Part shown: positions 44,891 through 53,399 of the stretch, one piece after another | Position numbering within the stretch: the first letter of the stretch is position 1 | Layout: every line of letters begins with the position of its first letter | From: Hyphomicrobium_A sp036559705 | GTDB taxonomy: Bacteria; Pseudomonadota; Alphaproteobacteria; Rhizobiales; Hyphomicrobiaceae | Assembly (NCBI GenBank): GCA_036559705.1 | Contig: DATBSP010000053.1 | Coordinates: forward strand, 48,820 to 112,819 | Direction: 5' to 3' | DNA length: 64,000 nucleotides | Made by a program: the position numbers and the translations under genes | Notes under the pieces: model-generated | Told to the model about the DNA's origin: nothing | The model's input: only the letters and a program-made list of their open reading frames with translations | Databases searched by the model: none

Positions 44891-45097
44891 ATGGCAAACG
44901 GCACTGTGAAGTGGTTCAACGGCCAGAAGGGTTACGGCTTCATCCAGCCGGATGAAGGCGGCAACGATGTTTTCGTGCACATCTCGGCCGTTGAGCGCGC
45001 TGGTCTCTCGACGCTTCGTGAGGGACAGAAGATCGCTTACGAGACCGAGACGGGCCGTAACGGTAAGGTCGCAGCAGTCAACCTGCGTCCACTCTAA
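44891..45097 (+). CDS. cspA: Cold-shock protein (CspA family)
   Basis: 68-residue single CSD protein. RNA-binding motifs RNP1 KGYGFIQP and RNP2 VFVHISA are intact; opening MANGTVKWFNGQ is typical. CTGGAGGCACTTG gives a good ribosome binding site. Followed by an 11-bp-stem terminator and then infA, so it is probably monocistronic. Confidence 0.96.
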   Translation: MANGTVKWFNGQKGYGFIQPDEGGNDVFVHISAVERAGLSTLREGQKIAYETETGRNGKVAAVNLRPL

Positions 45098-45118
45098 AGA
45101 CCGCGGATCAGTTCGCTT

Positions 45119-45146
45119 TAGGGGAGCAGGCGCGTCTGCTCCCCTA
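45119..45146 (+). terminator. Terminator after cspA
   Basis: Perfect 11-bp stem TAGGGGAGCAG / CTGCTCCCCTA with a 6-nt loop, followed by CCAATTTAT. Confidence 0.75.
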
Positions 45147-45212
45147 CCAATTTATAGGCATCGACGTTGTGCGAAGCTCACAGCTCGCAGCGTCGGCTCA
45201 GCAAGGAACCTA

Positions 45213-45500
45213 ATGGCGAAGGAAGAGATGCTCGAGTTCGAGGGCGTGGTGGCGGAGGTGCTTCCCGATGCACGCTGCCGCGTCAAGCTCGACAACGGAC
45301 ACGAGGTTGTCGCCTACACGTCCGGTCGCATGAAGAAGAATCGCATCCGCATCCTCGCTGGCGATCGCGTCACCATAGAGATGACGCCGTACGACCTCAC
45401 CAAGGGCCGCATCAACTTCCGCCACAAGGATGTACGCGCAGGCTCTGGTGGTCCGCCGCCGCAGCGTCCGGGCGGCGCGGGCAACTTCCGCCGCCGCTAA
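45213..45500 (+). CDS. infA: Translation initiation factor IF-1 with extended tail
   Basis: S1/OB-fold protein: MAKEEMLEFEGVVAEVLPDARCRVKLDNGHEVVAYTSGRMKKNRIRILAGDRV... is unmistakably IF-1. At 95 residues it has about 20 extra C-terminal residues, rich in Gly, Pro and Arg (GGPPPQRPGGAGNFRRR), compared with the usual 72. AAGGAACC lies ahead of the ATG. Long-tailed IF-1 copies are known in alphaproteobacteria, often next to a normal copy elsewhere. A hairpin terminator follows. Confidence 0.93.
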   Translation: MAKEEMLEFEGVVAEVLPDARCRVKLDNGHEVVAYTSGRMKKNRIRILAGDRVTIEMTPYDLTKGRINFRHKDVRAGSGGPPPQRPGGAGNFRRR

Positions 45501-45526
45501 AATCGAGACTGATCGACCGGCATGAC

Positions 45527-45560
45527 GAGCGTCGCGAAAAATTCGCGGCGCTCTTGTCGT
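45527..45560 (+). terminator. Terminator after infA
   Basis: Twelve-pair stem GAGCGTCGCGAA / TTCGCGGCGCTC (one G-T), 3-nt loop AAA, then TTGTCGT. The T-tract is weak but the stem is very stable. Confidence 0.65.
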
Positions 45561-45697
45561 ATCAACGAAGCTTCGCAACGATTGTGACATGCGCAATTGC
45601 GCGAACTCCGTGAACGCGCGCATTTCTGTTGTGCGGTTGTATAGCGGCTCCATGATTTAGCCGGGGCTGCGCCACGCGACTCAGAGAGAGTGCGTCT

Positions 45698-46426
45698 ATG
45701 AACTCATCTACATCCCGTTGGCTCTCCCGCCGCCCAGTGGCGTCTGCGCTGGTCGGCGTTGCTGCACTTGGTGTCCTTTCTTTCATGCCAGTACGCGAGC
45801 CGGTCTACGCCGCGCCACGAGGCGGCGATCTTGCCGGCCTTGCGCGCGTGATCGATGGCGATACGCTCGAGATCGACGGCCGCCACATTCGCCTCGAAGG
45901 CATCGACGCGCCGGAGGCGGGGCAGACCTGCGGCCGCCGCCTCATCGGCTCATGGCGCTGCGGCACGGCGGCGAGCGATCAGCTCGCCAAACTGGTCGCC
46001 AAACGCCGCGTCAGCTGCGAAAGCCGCGGCACCGACAAGTACGACCGCATGCTGGGCATTTGCTTCGTCGACGGACGTGACATCAACGCCGAGATGGTGC
46101 GCGAAGGCTTGGCTTGGGCCTTCGTGAAGTATTCGCAGTCTTATGTGCAGCAGGAAGCCGAGGCGCGGCTGGCGCGCGTCGGCATCTGGCAGGGCGACGC
46201 CGAGCCGGCGTGGGTCTATCGCGAAAAACGCTGGGCCGGGGCTGCGCAGGAAGCCCCAAAGGGTTGCGCCATCAAAGGCAACGTCACTGAACACGGACAC
46301 ATCTACCACATGCCGTGGGGCCCCTGGTACGGCAAGGTGAAGATCGAGGAGGCGAAGGGCGAGCGCTGGTTCTGCAGCGAGCAGGAGGCGATGGCCGCCG
46401 GCTGGCGCCCGGCGGCCCTCCACTAG
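45698..46426 (+). CDS. Secreted thermonuclease-like (SNase) protein
   Basis: The 242 residues have an N-terminal hydrophobic segment (PVASALVGVAALGVLSFMP), then a staphylococcal-nuclease fold: ARVIDGDTLEIDGRHIRLEGIDAPEAGQTC, DKYDRMLGICFVDGRDINAEMVREGLAWAFVKYS. The catalytic Arg, Glu and Asp of SNase have counterparts in RLEGIDAPE and RVIDGDT. A C-terminal module (CAIKGNVTEHGHIYHMPWGPWYGKV, EQEAMAAGWRPA) resembles the small domain often fused to these nucleases. Extracytoplasmic nucleic-acid degradation is likely. Confidence 0.88.
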   Translation: MNSSTSRWLSRRPVASALVGVAALGVLSFMPVREPVYAAPRGGDLAGLARVIDGDTLEIDGRHIRLEGIDAPEAGQTCGRRLIGSWRCGTAASDQLAKLVAKRRVSCESRGTDKYDRMLGICFVDGRDINAEMVREGLAWAFVKYSQSYVQQEAEARLARVGIWQGDAEPAWVYREKRWAGAAQEAPKGCAIKGNVTEHGHIYHMPWGPWYGKVKIEEAKGERWFCSEQEAMAAGWRPAALH

Positions 46427-46518
46427 GTCGCGGCGCAAACCGTTGCGCGACCTTGTCAGTTAACGATTCCTGAAGCACGCGGGCTTATGCTCCGTGCCCT
46501 TACTAATGGGTTCGCGTC

Positions 46519-47361
46519 GTGAACAGCAGCGGACCGAAATCCCTGGTTGAGAGCATCGCCAGACACCGATGGTCGAGCTTGCGGGACTTCGTCGTCCTAG
46601 CGGCGCTCATGCTGTTTGCCGTGCTCATTGTGCGGCGCTACGACGTCTTTGGGTTCATCGCATCCCTGGCCGAGTCGCGCCGCGAGATATCGCCGGCCGA
46701 GGTTATTTGGCTCGCCTGCCTTGGCGTCATTTGCGTCTGGGTGTTCGTCGCGCGGCGCCTGGACGAGATGCACAGCGACGCTGTCAGTCCCGACGCGCTG
46801 GCAACCGAGATGTGTGAGCTGCGCGTGCTGGCCAGTCAGGACCCGCTGACCCGGCTTCCGAACCGGCGCGTTATGCTCGAGGCGCTCGATGTCGCAACGA
46901 ATCTGCCGCCAGTTGACGGGCGGTCGCATGCCATCTTTCTGCTCGACCTCAACGGCTTCAAGCACGTCAACGATCGCTACGGCCATGCAGTCGGCGACCA
47001 GGTGCTGCAGGCAGTCGTTGAGCGATTCCGCCGCGCGGCGCGTACCAACGATGTGTTCGCCCGTCTCGGCGGCGACGAGTTCGCCGTGCTGTCGCGCAAC
47101 GTTGACGAAGATGCCGCTCGCGCCATCGGCGAGCGCCTTATCGCGGCGCTAAACGGCGAAGTGCGGGCAGGTGACGCGTCGCACGCTATCGGCGTTGCGA
47201 TCGGAGCTGCGCTCTACCCCAAAGACGGCGATACGGTGGAGAAGATCCTCCGCCATGCCGACGTCGCCATGTACCGTGCGAAGTCGCAGCCGGGATCATC
47301 GCTCGTCTTCTTCAACCCCGCGGTCGGCATCATGAGCGTGGAGCGCAAGGCGACAGCCTAG
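46519..47361 (+). CDS. Membrane-bound diguanylate cyclase (GGDEF)
   Basis: Makes cyclic di-GMP. The 280 residues have two N-terminal membrane helices (LRDFVVLAALMLFAVLIVRRY and VIWLACLGVICVWVFVARRL) and a GGDEF domain (about 105-265) with DPLTRLPNRRVMLEAL, FLLDLNGFKHVNDRYGHAVGDQVL and the active-site RLGGDEFAVL. An intact inhibitory I-site (RTND, five residues before GGDEF) predicts product feedback. GTG start. No EAL domain or sensor domain beyond the helices. Confidence 0.93.
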   Translation: MNSSGPKSLVESIARHRWSSLRDFVVLAALMLFAVLIVRRYDVFGFIASLAESRREISPAEVIWLACLGVICVWVFVARRLDEMHSDAVSPDALATEMCELRVLASQDPLTRLPNRRVMLEALDVATNLPPVDGRSHAIFLLDLNGFKHVNDRYGHAVGDQVLQAVVERFRRAARTNDVFARLGGDEFAVLSRNVDEDAARAIGERLIAALNGEVRAGDASHAIGVAIGAALYPKDGDTVEKILRHADVAMYRAKSQPGSSLVFFNPAVGIMSVERKATA

Positions 47362-47391
47362 CGCTGCCGATCGGACGCTAGATCGGCAGGA

Positions 47392-47789
47392 TCACCGGCT
47401 TGCCGGCAGGGAAACGCCCGATCGCTTCCGGAGCAGCGTCTGTGCCACCATCGCGCGCGGGGTGTGCGTCAGCCAGTCGGTCAGCGACACATCGGCGAAG
47501 TACGAGCTGCGGAACACCTCGAGATAGACGAGATCGCTAATGCCGGTGTTGCGAAGGTAGTTGCCCTGCGCACGCTTCACGTAGCCCACGTCGCCGGCTT
47601 TGAAGTTCTGCGTTACCGCGTTGGGGCCGGTCTCGAACACCGTCAGCTCGCCTTCGCCCTCGATGATGTACAGCCACTCGTCGGCATTCGGATGCCAGTG
47701 CATTTCGCGCATGCCGCGCGGATGAATGCGAACGAGCGCTGCAGCGATCGGCAAGCCGCCGACGTCGGTGGCGGGCGGCGACAGCGGCC
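47392..47789 (-). pseudogene. Remnant of an oxalate-decarboxylase-like bicupin
   Basis: Only the C-terminal cupin of a bicupin remains: AALVRIHPRGMREMHWHPNADEWLYIIEGEGELTVF with the HxHxxxxE manganese ligands, then KAGDVGYVKRAQGNYLRNTG. Upstream of 47789 the frame meets a stop and the N-terminal cupin is absent. At the 3' end the expected finish (PEAIGRFPAGKPVILPI) is in another frame from the cupin, so a frameshift also lies near 47420. Both changes point to a decayed oxalate decarboxylase. Confidence 0.6.
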
Positions 47790-48284
47790 CCGGAAACTAA
47801 TGCAGCCGAACCCCTGCGTATATTGATCGAAGTAGAGGGGCCAAAAGACCGGTGGGTGCCGCACAGTAGGCTTCAAAGGTCGGCCATTTGTCCTATTCAG
47901 CGGCGGGAATAACGTTTGCTGATTAATTTGGTTTGGCTCGACGCAAGCGCATCCTAGCTTGCAGGCCTATTCGAAGACGAAGGGCTGCAAATGTCGGTGC
48001 CTGCGCTCATCACCTTGTCGGGGCTTTACCTCAGCTGTCAGCTGATGGCCCGCGTGTGTATGCCCGCGCGGCGCCACGCATCGATCCGCGCCCGCTAATC
48101 CCCGCTTCGCTTCTCGCACACCCGCTGCGTTTTGCTCTGCGCCGGCCGATGGCCGGCGCGGGCACAATTTATCCCCTGCGTGCGACGACCGGTTAGCCTT
48201 CGAGCGGTGCCACCGCGCCTGCTCCAACAAGAAACGACGAAGGGATGACGCCTGGATGCCCACTGTTCCAACGAAGGTGTCAAC
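47790..48284. other. 495-bp region without a recognisable gene
   Basis: Contains GC palindromes (GCGCCGGCC-GATG-GGCCGGCGC, near 48139) but no convincing reading frame. It may hold eroded remains of the bicupin gene at its left end. Confidence 0.45.
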
Positions 48285-48491
48285 ATGATCGAACTCGTTC
48301 TGCTCGCCTGCCTCGTCGACAAGCCCGAGAGCTGCCGCGACGTGGGGCTGATGTACTCGGCTGAAAATCTCACGCCGATGCAGTGCTTGATGCAGGCGCC
48401 CCCGCACATGGCGCGCTGGGTCGGCGAGCATCCCGGCTGGAAGATCATGAAGTGGACTTGCCGACGCGCGGGACGCTACGCCAAGACCTAG
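48285..48491 (+). CDS. Conserved small hypothetical protein (68 aa)
   Basis: The protein MIELVLLACLVDKPESCRDVGLMYSAENLTPMQCLMQAPPHMARWVGEHPGW... shows a pattern I have seen in many short rhizobial proteins: hydrophobic start, Cys after about 17 residues, MQC..., WxxEHPGW, and a Trp-Thr-Cys near the end (KWTCRRAGR). Three cysteines; probably extracytoplasmic. Function unknown. Overlaps the stop end of the pseudogene on the other strand by 4 bp. Confidence 0.65.
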   Translation: MIELVLLACLVDKPESCRDVGLMYSAENLTPMQCLMQAPPHMARWVGEHPGWKIMKWTCRRAGRYAKT

Positions 48492-49345
48492 CTACGAACC
48501 CGACCCACGCCCAGGCCGCGAACGAGCTTTCGGGCTTTCGCGAAGGCATGCGTGAAGTCGAGCATCACAGAGTCGCGCGACGCAAGCATGCTGCGGAACA
48601 GCGCCGCCTGCGTCTTGTACTTGACGTCACCTATTGCCAAGGGCCCAATCGAGGCAACGCCCGAGCCGTCGAGCAAGCGGCCACGGTCGAACAGTTCCAC
48701 CCCTACGATGCCCGACGGTGGCACGGCGTTGACATCGGCAACGACGGCCAGTCGCCGCGACTTGGCGAGCTGCTTTCGGGTCAAGACGCGAACACCGGCC
48801 GCGATGACGACCTTGAAGCCGGCATCGACCGCCATTTGCCCCTGCCAAGGCGCCACCGGAAACGCGTCGAAGTAGTCCTTGAGGGCGAAGCCCGCGCGCG
48901 CCAGCAGAATCGACGGGGAGAAGAAGCTGGTCGTGCAATACGTGTTGATGTAGCCGAGCCGCTTACCGCGCAGATCGTGCCAGCTCGTCGCCGGGTTCGA
49001 CGGCGAGGACGAAGACGCTGCTTTGCGCGGGCCGGCGCGTGATTGGCGTAAGGGCGCTGACGAGCCCATGATACGGGGTGTCGCGCAGGAAGTAGCAGTT
49101 GGCCGACGGCAGATAGGAAAACTCGAAGAGCTGCTGGCGCGGCGCCGTCGTCAGGATGTCGAGGTCGGTGTAGCTCGTAATGGCGCAATGCGCACCCTTG
49201 GAGAATGCGGCCCAGCCGGCATCGTCGAGAGGGAAGTCGAGGTTGGCATCGAAGCCCGCCTCGAGCCGTGGCTGCTTTCGCTCTCGGGCGCTTTCAGCAT
49301 GGCGCTTCCTCGCGGTTGGATCCTCTCCTTTCTCCAGGCATAGCC
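48488..49345 (-). pseudogene. Frameshifted PhnD-like ABC substrate-binding protein
   Basis: Reading leftward, one frame gives FDANLDFPLDDAGWAAFSKGAHCAITSYTDLDIL and EFSYLPSANCYFLRDTPYHGLVSALTPI, then about 49010 the match passes to another frame, SWHDLRGKRLGYINTYCTTSFFSPSILLARAG and DAFPVAPWQGQMAVDAGF. These together look like a phosphonate/phosphite-type periplasmic binding protein (PhnD/SsuA fold). Beyond 48830 the frame stays open but similarity is weak. At least one frameshift, and probably more, inactivates the gene. No ABC permease or ATPase is nearby. Confidence 0.5.
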
Positions 49346-49497
49346 GGATTGGGTGAACGCTTCGGTGAGCGATGGCCTCAAGCCGGCGCAATGGTGAATA
49401 AATTAAGAATGAGCGGTATCTCAATCCCGCGCCCGTTTGACAGTGGGCAAGCGAAGGCTGTTTGGTGAGTGACCTACGGAGTGAGGGGACGACGGGC

Positions 49498-50031
49498 ATG
49501 ATTGCCGAGACGATAGGCTGGCCCCAGATAGCCGCGCTGCTGGTGCTGGCGCAGCGTGGTGCTGAGGAGCTTTACTCGGCGCGGAACACCAAGGCGCTTC
49601 TGGCAGCCGGCGCGCAGGAGGCCGGCGCCTCCTATTATCCAGTAGTAGCTACGACGCACCTTGCCTGGATTGCCAGCCTCTTTTTTCTCATTCCCGCCAC
49701 GGCGCCGATCTCGATCGTTTTGGCGATCGCCTATCTCTTGCTGACGGTCGCGCGGTATTGGGTAATCGGAACGCTCGGGCGGTTCTGGACGCATCGCATC
49801 ATCACGCTGAAGGACGCCCCGATCATCAGGAGCGGGCCATACGCGCTTGTCCGGCATCCAAACTACGTTGTGACCATCGCCGAGACGTTCCTGCTGCCAG
49901 CGGTATTTGGCGCATGGGCGCTCGCCTGCATCATGACCGCGGTGTGGACCGCCGTGCTCATGTACAAGATTGGATTGGAGGACGCGGCGCTCGCAGCACG
50001 GCGGCAGCCGCAACTCGAGCCGACGGGATAG
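49498..50031 (+). CDS. Isoprenylcysteine carboxyl methyltransferase-like membrane protein
   Basis: The 177-residue protein has four to five membrane helices (IAALLVLAQRGAEELYSA, THLAWIASLFFLIPA, ISIVLAIAYLLLTVARYWVIGTLG, LPAVFGAWALACIMTAVWTAVLMYKIGLE) and the ICMT-family SAM/membrane motif SGPYALVRHPNYVVTIAE. In bacteria such proteins (BpsB type) O-methylate alkylpyrones made by type III polyketide synthases, and a type III PKS is encoded 1.1 kb away. GAGGGGA precedes the ATG. The FAD oxidoreductase follows 14 bp downstream. Confidence 0.85.
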   Translation: MIAETIGWPQIAALLVLAQRGAEELYSARNTKALLAAGAQEAGASYYPVVATTHLAWIASLFFLIPATAPISIVLAIAYLLLTVARYWVIGTLGRFWTHRIITLKDAPIIRSGPYALVRHPNYVVTIAETFLLPAVFGAWALACIMTAVWTAVLMYKIGLEDAALAARRQPQLEPTG

Positions 50032-50045
50032 CAAGGGTTTCGACG

Positions 50046-51164
50046 GTGTTGGCGATTGCTGCCGGTGGAGGACTTGCGGGCGCCGCCTTTGCGCTTGAAG
50101 TGGTCCGCTGCGGCGGCCGCGCCATGATTGTCGAGAAGTCGGCCGGTCCGCATCACAAAGTTTGCGGCGAGTTCCTCAGCGAAAATGCAGCGTTGCTGCT
50201 GGCGCATCTGGGCGTCGACTGCGATCGGCTGGGATGCAGCAAGGTCGAAACGCTGCGGCTCGCCGACGGCGCATCACAAGTGACGGCACCGCTACCGTTC
50301 CAAGGGCGAGGTCTTTCTCGCTTTCGGCTCGACGAATCGTTGCTCGCCGCGGCACAGGCGGCGGGCGTGGAGGTTCGCCGCGCGACCGTCGTCGAAGGGA
50401 TTGCCGAGCAGCCCGGTGGCGTTCGCGTGCACACGAGCGGCGGCGAATTGCGCGCCGATGCCGTTGCGCTCTCCAGCGGCAAGCACAACGTGCGCGGCTT
50501 GCCACGTCCGGGCGGATCGATGGTGGGGTTCAAGACGCATGTGAACCCGTCCGCAGCGGCGCGGCAGCGCATGTGCGGGATCGTCCAGCTTCATGCCTTC
50601 CCGGGAGGCTATGGAGGCTTCTGCCTCGTCGAAGACGGCTTGCTGTCGATCGCGTGGAACGTCCACAGCGATGTGTTGCGCGTCGTCGGCTCGAGCTGGG
50701 CGGCGCAGTCCGCGTATCTTGCCAAGCACTCCCCGGTGTTCGCCGACTTGATCGACGGCGCCGAGGCCGCTTGGGACAAGCCGCTCGCCGTTTCGGGGCA
50801 GCCGTACGGCTTCTTGCGATCCGCGCCAGTTGGGGCATCGATCTATCCCGTTGGCGACCAGCTGGCCGTTATTCCCTCCTTCGTCGGCGATGGTACGGCA
50901 TTGGCACTCGCCTCGGGAATCGCCGCGGCACGCGCGGTTCTCGGCGGCGAAAGCGCCCACGCATTTCAGGCGCGCATCGTGTCGGGGCACAAGCCGCAGT
51001 TTCGGCTCGCCGGCGCGCTCGATTTCACCATCTCCAATACGCCACTGCGGAAACTTGCGCTGGCAGGCGCGCGCCTGGCGCCCGGCCTCGTCACAAGATT
51101 GATCGCCGCGTCACGGCTACGCGGATTTGACGACGTCATCGCTTCAGCGCGGAAAGCCGGCTAG
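50046..51164 (+). CDS. FAD-dependent oxidoreductase (geranylgeranyl reductase-like)
   Basis: The 372 residues start VLAIAAGGGLAGAAFALEVVRCGGRAMIVEKSAGPHHKVCGEFLS, a dinucleotide fold of the PHBH/geranylgeranyl-reductase superfamily with the VCGEFLS block; later SRFRLDESLLAAAQAAG, GGYGGFCLVEDGLLSIAW and PVGDQLAVIPSFVGDGTALALASG (second FAD motif). The GTG start at 50046 has AAGGG upstream. Its stop overlaps that of the type III PKS (4 bp, convergent). Likely oxidises or reduces the polyketide product. Exact reaction unknown. Confidence 0.85.
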   Translation: MLAIAAGGGLAGAAFALEVVRCGGRAMIVEKSAGPHHKVCGEFLSENAALLLAHLGVDCDRLGCSKVETLRLADGASQVTAPLPFQGRGLSRFRLDESLLAAAQAAGVEVRRATVVEGIAEQPGGVRVHTSGGELRADAVALSSGKHNVRGLPRPGGSMVGFKTHVNPSAAARQRMCGIVQLHAFPGGYGGFCLVEDGLLSIAWNVHSDVLRVVGSSWAAQSAYLAKHSPVFADLIDGAEAAWDKPLAVSGQPYGFLRSAPVGASIYPVGDQLAVIPSFVGDGTALALASGIAAARAVLGGESAHAFQARIVSGHKPQFRLAGALDFTISNTPLRKLALAGARLAPGLVTRLIAASRLRGFDDVIASARKAG

Positions 51165-52267
51165 AGGTCGAGGTCGACCATGTAGGCGGAAAAGCCGGGG
51201 CCGAACGAGGCGAGCAGGTGCCGGCCGGTGGCGCCGGCGGCCAGCGCATTCTGCAGGACGAACAGAGCGGTGGCCGACGACATGTTGCCGTAGTCGCGCA
51301 GCACGTCCCATGAGTGCGACAGCTGACTGCGGTCGATGCCCAGCACTTCCTCCGCCGTCTCCAGCACCTTGCGACCGCCGGGGTGAAACAGGAAGCCCTC
51401 GATGTCGTCGAGGGTCAGCGCGTTTTTGTCGAGGAAGTCCTGGACCACGGGTCCCAGGTTGTCGCGCATGAGCGCCGGCAGTTCAGGACTGAGCACCACG
51501 CCGAAACCGTCGTCCTTGATATCCCAGCCCATGATGTGCCGCGTGTTGCGCCATAGATGCTCGCCGAAGGCGCGCACCTTCGGGTACCGCGCGCCGCTCG
51601 CATCATCGGAGGAGGTGCGCAGAACGACGCCGGCGGCTCCGTCGCCGAAGAGAGCGGCCGAGACGAACATGGCCATGCTCGGATCGTTCGGCCGCGCGCA
51701 CAGGCTGCACAGATCGACGGTCATGAACAGCACGTTGGCGCCCGGGTTGCCTTGTGCCATGCGCGCTGCGCGCGCCAATCCCGCGACGCCGCCGCCGCAG
51801 CCTATGCCAAAGATGGGCAGCCGTTCGACCTTGGGCGAAAAGTCGAGGCGGTTCATGAGCAGCGCATCGAGGCTCGGAATGGCAAGGCCGGTGATGGTGT
51901 TGGTCACCAGCGCGTCGATGTCCTTGAGCGCGAGGCCAGCCTGCTCGGTCGCATCGCGCGCGATCTTCTCGAGCAAGTCGAGCGCGTGCGTTTGGAACAC
52001 GGCGGTACGTTCTTCCCACGAATGCGGCTGCTGGTACCATTCGACCGGCTGGCAATTGTAGCGATAGTCGATGCCGGTATTGGAGAAGAGAGACTCGAGC
52101 CGCGCGAATTGCGGATAGATGGCGCGCGCGCCGGCCAGCGCATCTTCTTGGCGGAGCTTGTACCCCGGGTTGGCCGTCGCGATGGATAGTATGTCCACGG
52201 TAGGCCGACGATAGACTTCGGAGCGACTTTGTGGGAGCGGCGCCAGCTCGGCAACGGCCTTGTCCAT
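51161..52267 (-). CDS. Type III polyketide synthase
   Basis: Chalcone/stilbene-synthase fold enzyme, 368 residues. The catalytic triad is C157 (PIFGIGCGGGVAGL), H295 (GFLFHPGGRKVLE) and N328 (DYGNMSSATALFVL). Bacterial relatives extend fatty acyl or aromatic starters with malonyl-CoA to alkylresorcinols or alkylpyrones. The residue set around GTGIDYRYNCQPVEWYQQPHSW suggests the alkyl-starter type but that cannot be settled by eye. Located 35 bp after the SDR gene on the same strand, so the two probably share a transcript. Confidence 0.93.
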   Translation of the reverse strand: MDKAVAELAPLPQSRSEVYRRPTVDILSIATANPGYKLRQEDALAGARAIYPQFARLESLFSNTGIDYRYNCQPVEWYQQPHSWEERTAVFQTHALDLLEKIARDATEQAGLALKDIDALVTNTITGLAIPSLDALLMNRLDFSPKVERLPIFGIGCGGGVAGLARAARMAQGNPGANVLFMTVDLCSLCARPNDPSMAMFVSAALFGDGAAGVVLRTSSDDASGARYPKVRAFGEHLWRNTRHIMGWDIKDDGFGVVLSPELPALMRDNLGPVVQDFLDKNALTLDDIEGFLFHPGGRKVLETAEEVLGIDRSQLSHSWDVLRDYGNMSSATALFVLQNALAAGATGRHLLASFGPGFSAYMVDLDL

Positions 52268-52302
52268 CTACTGTCTCCGGTCGCAACCCCGCGGCTAAGT
52301 TT

Positions 52303-53250
52303 TTATTCTTTCTCTTTCAACCACGTTTGGACCACTTGTGGGATACCTTGTTCGCATGTTGGGAACGTGAACAAAAAGCCCGTGGACCTCAACCTATTGT
52401 TCGAAAGACGGTTTTCGTATGCCATACTTTCGGTGACGACTTGGCCCAAAATCAGCCTGAGCAGCGCATAGGGCAGCTTGCGCCCACGGCTCCGGACGCC
52501 CAGGGCCGCCGCGGCCAGCTCAACCAGGCGTTCGCCGGTTACCGGTTCGTCGTCGACAATGAAATAGCGGCTGCCTACCGTGCCTTTCTTGATCAAATGG
52601 ACCAGCGCACGGGCGCAATCTTCGATGTGCACTGGCGAGGTGTAACGGTTGCGGCCACGCAGGCCGTAGACCGGCTTGCCGGAGCTCAGGGGCTCGAGGA
52701 GATATTGTGCGAACCACGAACCGGGGCCATATACCCAGCCAGGAAAGGCCGCAACGACCGGCAGGCCGCGCGCGACATGGCCAGGCAGGGATTCGATGGC
52801 GGGTGCCAGATATGGACCCCACCCCATGGGGTGCGGAATAGCGTTCTCGTTGCACAAAGCCGGCCCGCACTCGCCGTAGTAGCTCGTTCCAGCGACATAG
52901 ATGATCTGCTGCACCCTGGCGCGGTTTATGGCGGCGAACAAAGTTTGGTCTATGGCCAGACGTCGGATTGCGTAGAGCCTTGCCCGCGCATTGGTGACGC
53001 GGCCGCCGAACGTCGGCGGTTGGGCCAGATGGACGATAGCGTCGGCGTCACGAGCGGCAGCGCGCCATGACCCAGAAGGATCTGCGAGATCGCCGATCAC
53101 GGCGTTCACGCCTTGCGCGCGCAGCGCTGCGGCCGAGGCTTCAGAACGGGTGAGCGCGTCTACGCCATAGCCGGCTGCAGTCGCCGCATGCAGCAGCGAC
53201 GCGCCGATGAAGCCGGTAGCGCCCGTGACGAAAACGCGTTCACCGGGCAT
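52303..53250 (-). CDS. Extended SDR / NAD-dependent epimerase-like protein without the usual active-site lysine
   Basis: The 315 residues begin VFVTGATGFIGASLLHAATAAG, then GDLADPSGSW, VHLAQPP, IIYVAGTSYYG and YTSPVHIEDCARALVHL, all typical of extended SDRs. Where the family has YxxxK, the sequence is GPYLAPAIES: the tyrosine is present but the lysine position holds alanine. It therefore may bind NAD(P) and a substrate without ordinary SDR catalysis, or use another base. Upstream gene of the leftward SDR-PKS pair. Confidence 0.85.
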   Translation of the reverse strand: MPGERVFVTGATGFIGASLLHAATAAGYGVDALTRSEASAAALRAQGVNAVIGDLADPSGSWRAAARDADAIVHLAQPPTFGGRVTNARARLYAIRRLAIDQTLFAAINRARVQQIIYVAGTSYYGECGPALCNENAIPHPMGWGPYLAPAIESLPGHVARGLPVVAAFPGWVYGPGSWFAQYLLEPLSSGKPVYGLRGRNRYTSPVHIEDCARALVHLIKKGTVGSRYFIVDDEPVTGERLVELAAAALGVRSRGRKLPYALLRLILGQVVTESMAYENRLSNNRLRSTGFLFTFPTCEQGIPQVVQTWLKEKE

Positions 53251-53399
53251 TGAACCCTCTGCTGAAGTTCATCAGTGATCTGGGAACGTAGAGCGCGCAA
53301 CGCCGCGTTCGGCAATGCCCGGTCTTGACCTCTTCGTGCAACGAACTGATGATCACCTATTCTTGCGACGTATTCCCGATGTTCGAGATTTTCTTATTT

